Part shown: piece by piece, positions 56,199 through 64,000 of the stretch | Layout: every line of letters begins with the position of its first letter | How positions within the stretch are numbered: position 1 is the first letter of the stretch | Assembly: GCA_030063045.1 (NCBI GenBank) | Contig: JAQSEB010000050.1 | Span: 868,001-932,000 of the forward strand | Origin: Pratylenchus scribneri | Lineage: Eukaryota; Nematoda; Chromadorea; Rhabditida; Pratylenchidae | Length of the DNA stretch: 64,000 bases | Direction: 5' to 3' | Notes under the pieces: model-generated | The model's input: the letters and a program-made list of their open reading frames with translations, nothing else | Told to the model about the DNA's origin: nothing | Databases searched by the model: none | Made by a program: the position numbers and the translations under genes

Positions 56199-59100
56199 AT
56201 GTCCGATCCAACTTTTGATCAGAAAATAAATAAAAAGAAATTGGAAAACATCGAACGTTTAAAAAAGAAAAAGGAAATAAAAATATCAAAAAACAAGCAG
56301 AAAAAATTAAACCAAATTGCAGAAAGGAAACGAGCTAAACAAACGGTAAACGGTTTTCACATTTTATTTTTGTTAATTTCATTAAATTTAGCGTGAATCT
56401 CTCTTTGATGAATTACAACAATATCAATTGGATGCAGAATGCTTCAAATTATTGGCCTCAACTTCTGGGCGAAATATCAATGAAAATGGAAATCAGAAAC
56501 AAAGAAAAATTCCAAGAAAATTGCGATGTGTTTCCACAGATGAATTACAAAAACAATCTGCTAATAAACGTCAACAAAAAGGTTATATTGAAACGGATGA
56601 TAGTTCTTCAAATGAAAGTGATGGCGAAGAATCGGTCAAAGAAATCGAAGAAGTTGAAGAAATGGAAGAAGTTCCAAATTCAAACGCAAACCTAAATATG
56701 GAAAGAAGGACGGAGGAACTTAAATTTGGTAAAATATTTAATTAAATACAAATTAAATTTAAATAACAAATTATTTACAGATACTTCCCAACAAATTCTT
56801 CAAAAAATTAAAGAGGAGGAAGCTGAAAAAGCAAAAGAGAATAGGAAAAAGCTGAAACAGGCAGAATTGAATTTCTACAAAATTCTCTCCAAAATCAAAG
56901 GTCAACATATTTTTGTGCAAAGAAGTGAAGAAATTGAAAAGCAAAAAAGACGCTTACCAATCAATGCGGATGAACAACAAATTGTGGAGGCAATTAATGA
57001 GAATACAATTATAATTATTTGCGGTGAAACCGGGTCCGGCAAAACAACTCAAGTCCCACAATTTTTATACGAAGCCGGCTATACATCCAATGGACATTTG
57101 ATTGGTGTGACAGAGCCAAGACGGATTGCCGCGATTAGTATGGCCAGTCGAGTTGGCCAGGAATTGGGCACACCGGAATTGGCCTCATATCAAGTATTAT
57201 TTTAAATTAAAAAATTAGATTTAATTCGTCAAAAAATATAATGGTTTAAGACGAGGTTGTCCTATATTCACAAACCAAATATACCTAAAATTGGAAAGAG
57301 CTGGTCAAAACGCATTGAATGGTATATAATTTGTTATGGTTTGTTCAAAAATTAAATTGGGTATTAAACGGTTTAGACACATTTTGGTTCAAAACTTAAT
57401 TATCGATTTGGTAAAGGTTTATGGGTTTAGGAAAACCACAACCACTGAACCAGTTTAATCTTTTCGACAAATTGAATATTTGCCAATTATATAAGCGGAT
57501 AAATCTTTCAAATTTAGATTAAATATGAAGGAAATCGGACTGTACAAACAAAAATTCTATTTATGACCGATGGAGTTTTGCTCAAAGAGCTGCAATCGGA
57601 TTGCACTCTTTCCCGTTATTCTGTCATTGTAATCGACGAGGCACATGAACGTTCAATTTACAGTGATGTCCTAATTGGATTACTTTCAAGAATTTGTTTG
57701 ACCAGGCTGAAGAAGCAATATCCACTAAAATTGATAATTATGTCCGCAACTTTACGGCTCGACGACTTTTTACAAGAGAGGTAATTTTTTTTAAATTTAT
57801 TTTAAATTAAATTTCTATTTTTGCGCAGATTGTTCCCCAATATCCGACCAAAAGTATTGAATGTTGATTCTCGCCAATTTCCAGTTTCAATTTATTTTGA
57901 ACGTCGAACACCGGAAGATTATTTGGAGGCAGCATTCAAAAAGATTTGTAAAATTCATGAGCAATATCCACCGGGAGGAATTTTGGTATTTTTAAGGTAA
58001 TTTTACACATTTTAATTTGTCAATGAAATGCATTTTTAGTGGTCAAATGGAAGTTCATCAGCTTATTAAAAAATTGGAAAGGAAATATCCTCCAAATACA
58101 AAAAATGAACCAAATTTGAAGAAAAATTCAAAGAAAAAGAAGAAATCATTCAATAAAAATATAGAATGTGACGATGAAATGACTTTGGATTATGATGAAT
58201 TTGGCATTTATGATATGGACCAAACAGATTTTGGAGATGAAAATTTGGAATTGGATCAACAAAATGAAGAAATGATGAAAATTGATGAATTGACGACATT
58301 TCCGCCTCTTTTTTGTTTGCCACTTTATTCAATGTTGCCTAGTCATCTGCAAAAACGAGTATTTTTGCCCACTCCTGAGGATGGATCCAGAATATGCATT
58401 GTAAATTAAATAATTATTTAAAAAATATTTAAAATAATTTGAAAATTCTTATTTAGGTCGCAACAAATGTGGCCGAAACTTCCCTGACCATTCCCAACAT
58501 TACTTATGTGGTTGACTCAGGAAAGGAAAAACGACGGGAATATGATCCAATAACAGGTTTATTATTCTATATGAATTTAATTAAAATTCTAGAGAATATT
58601 TTCCCAAAATTTTTATTAACAAAATTATTAGCTTAGAGGGTTATACTTCTGAAAAATTTACTCGGGTTCGAATCCTCTCAGAGCAAACTAATTTTTCCCA
58701 GCTTGATTGTCACTTTTATGCATATTTATACATTCCATATTACATTTTTAGACGAAATAAAATATTTTGACTAAAAATACCAGATTATAAAAAATAAATT
58801 AAAATTTTAAGGTGTTTCTCGTTTTATTGTTGATTGGTGTTCAAAGGCATCAGCGAATCAGAGATCGGGACGAGCCGGCCGTGTGAAGCCAGGAAATGCT
58901 TACAGGTTTAATTATAAATTATAATTTTCAATTAATTTTTATTCATTTTTAAGACTGTATTCTTCCGCTGTTTTTGAGGATATGCAAACGCATTCATCCC
59001 CAGAGATTTTAAATAAACCCATTGAACAGTTGGTTCTATTCCTAAAATCAATGGGCTTTGGAAAATTGACCAATTTTCCATTTCCAACTCCACCAAAACC

Positions 59101-60651
59101 GGATCAAATAAAATCCGCTGAATTACGGCTTACACAGCTTGGAGCATTGACTACAACGGGGAATAAGGTGCGCTTCATTTTTTTCATACTATTAATGGAA
59201 AAATATTTAATTTGTCGGAAAAATATTAAAAATGTCGAATTATGTTTTTTGTTAGGGTTTAATAACCAATTCTAGCTTACTTTTGAACCATTAAACTGAA
59301 ATAGGTTTAAACCGTTTAATGCTATACTCCTTTTTCAACGAATTAAAATTAAATAACATCCTTTTTTTATAAATTAAATAACCTTTTCTAATTTTTCAGA
59401 ATGAATTCTGCCAAATAACCCCTCTCGGCTGCACCCTCGTCCAAATTCCATTGGCTCCATCATTTGCAAAAGTGTTGGTTTCCGCATTCAAAGATGGCCT
59501 TCTTCCCTATGCTCTCACTCTGGTTTCGGCCCTTTCCGTTCGCGAACCGCTGATTCCAATTTCGGCAATTAAGGAAAAAACGGTGGAAGAAACAAAATCA
59601 AAAATGACCGAAATAATTAAACAACGACAACTTTGGAGTTCAATCGGGGAAGCGAAATTATTTGGTGATTTGACCGTCATTTTACATTTGATTGGTGCGG
59701 CCGACTATGAAGTAAGCAGCTATAAATTATGAATTAATATTGTCGAAAAAATTAAATAACTCAAAAAATAATTATAATGGTTCAATGGATTATGTAGACC
59801 ACCAAACTTTATACCAAAATTGAATAGAGCTGGTCAAAATGCATTGAATAATGGTATATAATTTGTTATGGTTTGGTTAACAATTAAAGGGAAACGGTTT
59901 AAAACCAATTTTGGTTTAATGGTTCAAGACTAAGTTAGAAATGATAAATGATTAAACACAATGTCCAAAACATAATCAAATGATGCAGCCTGATGAGATC
60001 TATCGATAAGGTAAAAGGTTTATTGGTTTATAATAAACCACTAAACCATTGCAATTTTTAAGTAAAATTTTTCACACAAATTATTATTAAAATAATCAAA
60101 TTAATTTTTTTAATTTCAGAAAAGTGATCCAAAAACACTAATTTCGCTTGGTATCCGACCAAAAGCATTGGATGAAATCAATAAACTTCGCAGTCAATTG
60201 GTCACCATTTTGAACACATCAAATTCGTTGAAGGAAAAATTGCCGGTTCATCAATTCAAAATGATACCACCCAGTCAAGAACAATTGAGGAAATTAAGGT
60301 AAATTTTGGACATCAAATTTTGATAATTTAAATCCATTTTAGGCGAATTATGGTGGCATGTTTCCCGGATAAAATTGCAAAGCGAATGGATGAAGCCGAT
60401 TCACCCAAAGGTGCATACAAAGCACAAGTTCTTAAGGTAAATTTAAAAATTGAAATAATTTAGTGATTTTTTTAATATTTTAGGAATTTGTATTCCTTGA
60501 CAATTCTTCAGTTTTATTCAAGGAAAAACCCGAATATATTCTCTATCAAGAAATTATTCAAATGGAAGGAAAGAAGATTATGCAGAATTTATGTGTTGTT
60601 GATCCGGAATGGATACCAAATTTTGTTCAAAATACTTTTATAAATTTTTAA
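56199..60651 (+). CDS. DHX37: DEAH-box RNA helicase DHX37 (RHA-2/Dhr1 type)
   Basis: Thirteen exons join in phase (56199-56345, 56392-56728, 56781-57193, 57518-57780, 57829-57996, 58040-58400, 58457-58556, 58812-58905, 58954-59167, 59400-59711, 60120-60298, 60343-60436, 60484-60651), giving 949 residues. A lysine-rich and then acidic N-terminus leads to the core: [25 protein letters not shown] near 242, [29 protein letters not shown], then GGILVFLSGQMEVH, an acidic insert, [10 protein letters not shown] and [12 protein letters not shown], followed by the ratchet and OB-fold region. [14 protein letters not shown] and [10 protein letters not shown] are typical of DHX37, which releases U3 snoRNA during small-subunit ribosome maturation. 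It is about 200 residues shorter than human DHX37, mainly at the C-terminus. Introns 3, 9 and 10 hold R3 copies, intron 7 a SINE-like copy. Confidence 0.93.
57215..57480. repeat. R3 element, copy 9
   Basis: Terminal repeats AATTCGTCAAAAAATAT and TTTTCGACAAATTGAA lie about 28 bp and 40 bp inside the splice sites of DHX37 intron 3. Confidence 0.75.
58600..58775 (+). repeat. SINE-like element, copy 7
   Basis: A box TAGCTTAGAGGGTTA, B box CGGGTTCGAATCC and tail TTTTATGCATATTTATACAT are all clear. It lies in DHX37 intron 7. Confidence 0.75.
59190..59335. repeat. R3 element, copy 10 (truncated)
   Basis: Only the end with AATTTGTCGGAAAAATATTA and part of the interior (AACCAATTCTAGCTTACTTT, TTTAAACCGTTTAATG) remain. 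It lies in DHX37 intron 9. Confidence 0.65.
59735..60070. repeat. R3 element, copy 11
   Basis: ATATTGTCGAAAAAATT starts the copy; GGTATATAATTTGTTATGGT follows. It fills DHX37 intron 10. Confidence 0.72.
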
Positions 60652-60765
60652 TTAAATTGTTGGAATAAATGTTTGTTGTTACTGTCTAATTTATTTTTTA
60701 ATTGTAAATTTGCAAATATCTCATAATTAAAAATAAGTCATTAATTAACAATTAATTTATTTAGA
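60652..60765 (+). promoter_or_regulatory. Operon-like intercistronic region
   Basis: This gap is 114 bp. It has an AATAAA near 60663 for the upstream gene and a TTTATTTAG acceptor ending at 60764, one base before the next ATG. This spacing and order match nematode operons in which the downstream RNA receives an SL2-type leader. Confidence 0.55.
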
Positions 60766-61402
60766 ATGAATCAATTTCTGAATAAATTGCATTTCAATAA
60801 AATAATTTCACCCAGAATTTTCAATACAATAAGAGGAGAAGTCAAATATTCTTCTTCATCCAAAATGGAAAATGTTTTGGTGGTGAAAAACAACATTTTA
60901 TCATTCAATATTGGCACAAATTATCAAGGCAATAAATGTTTGGAAGTAATTCAGGTTAGCGATATTCCAAATAAAAAATTTTAGTATATAAATTAAATTT
61001 TTAAGCATCAAATAGTTTTCCTTTGTTAGCTTAGCCATTAAACATAGTTAACTTTACAGAATTAATTATTTTATAATATTTAATAATTAATAAATTTAAT
61101 TTTAGTATTGTTTGAATGGCTACAAAGAGGCACAATTAAAACTGTCGGAGGATGAAGCAAACATTCTGTGCGATTCATTGCAAAATTTACATTCACTTCC
61201 ATTGGATAAACGTTCTACATTGCTTTCTCTGGACGAAGAAAACAAATTGAAAATTTCAACAGAAGCCAGCAATATTGGACCAATTTGCATTATTTCCAAT
61301 GAGAATGGACTTTACAAAAAGATGCAACCGTTAAAATTTCCTTGGAATGAAGCAAATAATTTTTCCAATTTTTTGACAAATTCTTTTGTTAAATCCGAAT
61401 AA
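60766..61402 (+). CDS. Hypothetical 161-residue protein, probable operon partner of DHX37
   Basis: Two exons (60766-60954, 61106-61402) join in phase 0. The first 30 residues are basic and contain no acidic residue until EVKYSS, which could be a mitochondrial targeting sequence. The rest alternates predicted strands (NVLVVKNNILSFNIG, KCLEVIQYCLNGYKEAQLKL) with a helix (SEDEANILCDSLQNL), a pattern loosely like small single-stranded-nucleic-acid-binding folds. I do not recognise the family. Because it lies 114 bp after DHX37, it is probably co-transcribed with it. The intron contains a short tRNA-like TTGTTAGCTTAGCCATTAAA. Confidence 0.6.
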
Positions 61403-62080
61403 ATAGAATAAAATTTTCATAATTCATATATTTTGTTTTAACAACTTCGTTCTAAGCGAACTTTGATATTTTTCAATTATAGACTTGGCTGAAAAACTTA
61501 ACAAAAGGAAAATCAATACATATTTCAATCTTTTTATGATTGTGATGAAATATTGATTATTATTTTTTTAATCCAAAATTCCACGAGCCTACTTTTTATT
61601 TTTAATTGGTAGATCTTGTAAATAGATTTGACCTTCACTAAAAAATGGCATTCGCATTCGCAATATAATTTCTCTATCCATCCCATATTCCCATTCCCAG
61701 CAGTACTATTGTCGGTATAGCATAAGCATAATATAATTCTTGATTTATTTTGACGAGGGAAATTTTTCTCCTCACCAGCAGAGTCACCAGTCACCACTCA
61801 ATTCTCATTCAGCAGTTCAGTCAACAAAGTTAAAATCGGTGGATTAGTCGAATTTTATTGCGTTGCAATGAAATAAAAATCCAACCCCATCCACTGCCAT
61901 ATTTCTATTTACTTTTAGAATTCATAAATATTTTTAGACCTTAAGTTTTATTTTCACAAAATCTTTAAATCAATAACAGTTAATTCAAGTGTAAAAATCA
62001 AAACATTTTCAGAGAATACTATCAGGTTAAAGGAAAAGCCAGGTTAATTTTATTGAAGGATACCATCTTAATTGGAATAC
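61403..62080. other. Intergenic region upstream of PUR-alpha
   Basis: It starts with AATAAA at about 61405-61412 for the previous gene. An acceptor ACATTTTCAG near 62010 could be the PUR-alpha trans-splice site or the end of a 5' UTR intron. No gene is supported; the open frame at 61534-61797 (minus) looks random. Confidence 0.4.
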
Positions 62081-63187
62081 ATGTCTCAATCGAGTGGATC
62101 CGACGAAAAGGGGAATCATAATGGTGTCCGTGGTGGAGGCGGTCGTGGAGGACGTCAACAAGGCGGCGGAGAAGAAATTGCGACCAAATCTTTGATTATC
62201 CAATCAAAGCGTTTCTACATGGATGTGAAGCAAAACAACCGTGGACGCTTCGTGAAGCTTGCTGAGGTTTATTTGGAAAACCTAAGGTCTAAATTTTGAA
62301 CAAATTTAGGTTGCTCTCAATGGACGCAAAAATCGTCTCTTCATGTCAATGCGAGTGTGCAAGGAACTGAAGGAAACTCTGGACAAATTTGAGAAGGATG
62401 ACAAAAGCACCGAAAGTAAGCAAAGAATTAAATTATTTTATTAATTATCACAATTTGAAGAGACCGAGAGCAAGGATGGGAATGGAATAATCCGCACCGA
62501 GACCATCGTGAATGAGTCCCGCCGTTACTATGTTGACCTGAAGTATTATTAAAACATCATTAAATGTTTAATATAAATTTAAGGGAAAATCAACGCGGAA
62601 CTTTCCTCCGAATCACCCAACTCGAAGTCCAGACCGGAAGTCGTAATTCGATTGCTTTGCCACTCCAAGGGATGGGTCAATTCCGTGATGCGCTTGAAGA
62701 ATTGCTTGACGAATATAGCGAAGGATTCATTGGTATTTTTTAAACTTATAAAATATGAATAAATTTTCGCATAATTAGAAGAGGTAGTGGATCTTCCGCA
62801 ATCGCAATCATTCCGCACTGATGGCAAGAACTTCTTCTTTGATCCGGGACACAATTCACGTGGTGACTTCCTGAAGATTACTGAGGTAACCTATACAAAG
62901 ATTTTTGACCAAAAAATCATTAAATTTTGTTTCAGTTGAAACCATCAATTGGAGTTCGCAACACCATCGCAATCTCGATCAAGGCAATTCCACAGCTCAC
63001 TGAGACTCTGAACAAGCTCTATGATGACTTCAAAGCACTCCGCGCCGGCGATGTTGAGATGGTGGAAGGAGGAGGGGAGGACAATAAGACCGCAAAGGAC
63101 AAAGTTGGGGACAAGCCACCACCGGACAATGGCAACAAATCGACACCCAAGAAAGCGGTGGAAGGAGGAGACAAGCAGAAGGCTTGA
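62081..63187 (+). CDS. PURA: PUR-alpha, single-stranded DNA/RNA-binding protein (PLP-1)
   Basis: Six exons join in phase (62081-62266, 62310-62415, 62461-62542, 62584-62732, 62779-62885, 62936-63187), giving 293 residues. A Gly/Arg-rich start ([18 protein letters not shown]) precedes three PUR repeats, each opening with a strand such as [40 protein letters not shown] and [18 protein letters not shown]. The C-terminal tail is Lys/Pro-rich. PUR-alpha binds GGN-rich single-stranded DNA and RNA; in C. elegans PLP-1 affects transcription of germline and developmental genes. Introns are all short (43-52 nt) and hold no repeats. AATAAATAAA lies near 63383. Confidence 0.96.
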
Positions 63188-63497
63188 ACATATAATTGGA
63201 CTTAACAAAACGGAAGGCAATCACAACCAAAAATACCACACCACCAAAAATAATATCCATCTCATTTTGTTACTATATTTGATGGAATCATTTTAACCAA
63301 TACAGAAAAACTTCTTTTCGATTTCCGCAAATTATGATATTCAATCACACCATTGCCAATTCCGTTATTTTATTATTAAATTGAATAAATAAAGATGACT
63401 TGTGAAGTTATTGTATGGGTTGGAAATTCCATAATTTTATTTTTTTCATTTTTAAATTTTCATTCAAATTTTATTATTTTTATGAGTTCACAGAAAA
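63188..63497. other. Intergenic region
   Basis: It holds the PUR-alpha 3' UTR with AATAAATAAA near 63383, then AT-rich sequence up to a TTCACAG acceptor ending at 63492, directly before the next start. No other feature is seen. Confidence 0.4.
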
Positions 63498-64000
63498 ATG
63501 GTTTGCGACCCCACAACCACCGATGTTAAGGAAGAAGTTGATGGGCAAGTGAGCACCGGGAGTAGCTCATCCATTATTCAAATGTACAATTCACATCCAC
63601 CGGCAGGCGGAAAACGATGGACAATTGAAGCCTTGTATGAAAGTTGCAGACTGAAAGTTCTCATGGCCAGCACCGGACAAATGTGTGAGTATAAAAATAA
63701 TACAAAACAATGTTAAAATTAACGGTTTTTGGTAACGTTTTCTGCTAGAAATATATTATAGAATGTATAAAAATTTACATAAAAGTGACAACCTAGCCCG
63801 AAAAATTATTGACCTCTGAGTGGGTTCGACCCGAGACCTAAATTTTTGAAAGTGGAGGGTTTACTTCAAAGCTATCTTATAATTTTTTCAAAATTTTTTT
63901 AGTAAAATCTTTATAAAAATACCAAATTAATATGAATTATTAATTGTTAAACCAATTTAGTGGATGCCGAAATAATTTCAAAGAGGAAGGAAAGCGATGG
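63498..64000 (+). CDS. Hypothetical protein, 5' part (runs off the window)
   Basis: Exon 1 (63498-63684) ends with the donor T|GTGAGT and joins in phase to an exon that starts at 63961 and continues beyond 64000. The peptide starts MVCDPTTTDVKEEVDGQVST, has a Ser-rich stretch and then RWTIEALYESCRLKVLMAST. Too little is present to name a family. The acidic KEEVDG motif resembles a sumoylation site. The intron contains a SINE-like copy. Confidence 0.6.
63735..63905 (-). repeat. SINE-like element, copy 8
   Basis: On the minus strand it has GGGTCGAACCCACTCAGAGG, with one base lost from the B box, and the usual tail. It lies in intron 1 of the last gene. Confidence 0.7.

Overview
The window reads as nuclear DNA of a nematode. 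Genes are split into many small exons by introns that are mostly 40-60 nt long, non-coding DNA is very AT-rich, several start codons lie a few bases downstream of a TTTTCAG/TTTTTAG acceptor with no upstream exon (as expected for spliced-leader trans-splicing), and two gene pairs are packed like operons. Two GC-AG introns and the gene content would fit a tylenchid (plant-parasitic type) nematode, but that placement is a guess. No bacterial, viral or CRISPR features were seen. Exon coordinates come from reading splice sites and checking that codon phase is preserved across every junction.

Layout. 1-1858 (+): 3' part of a DB-module/fibronectin-III protein. 2143-4714 (-): secreted LBP/BPI/CETP-like protein. 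5161-5680 (-): unknown 127-aa protein. 6024-9444 (+): small DMAC1-like membrane protein followed 18 bp later by DDX41 RNA helicase. 9860-12485 (+): unknown charged protein with duplicated C-terminal exons. 13064-22463 (-): cGMP-dependent protein kinase (egl-4 type). 27162-38345 (-): CCM2/malcavernin orthologue. 42600-45876 (+): WASP. 46594-47370 (-): NAA50 acetyltransferase. 47891-50289 (+): ECSIT. 50448-51105 (-): probable neuropeptide precursor. 51282-51563 (+): 49-aa protein. 51762-53715 (-): SGF29. 54142-55864 (-): ERp44. 56199-60651 (+): DHX37-type helicase. 60766-61402 (+): unknown protein, probably in an operon with DHX37. 62081-63187 (+): PUR-alpha. 63498-64000 (+): 5' end of an unknown gene.

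The genes are ordinary cellular functions: RNA helicases and ribosome/spliceosome work (DDX41, DHX37), chromatin and acetylation (SGF29, NAA50), signalling and cytoskeleton (PKG, CCM2, WASP), mitochondrion (ECSIT, DMAC1-like) and ER quality control (ERp44). They do not form one pathway.

The most striking feature is repeat structure. Four families of short elements (three palindromic MITE-like families, here called R1, R2 and R3, and one tRNA-derived SINE-like family) occur about 40 times, nearly always inside introns and usually one per intron. Most introns longer than about 250 nt are long because they hold one of these elements. All eleven R3 copies lie in introns. Two minisatellites, in introns of the neighbouring PKG and CCM2 genes, share a 17-bp core. 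A long foldback element fills much of the CCM2-WASP intergenic region.
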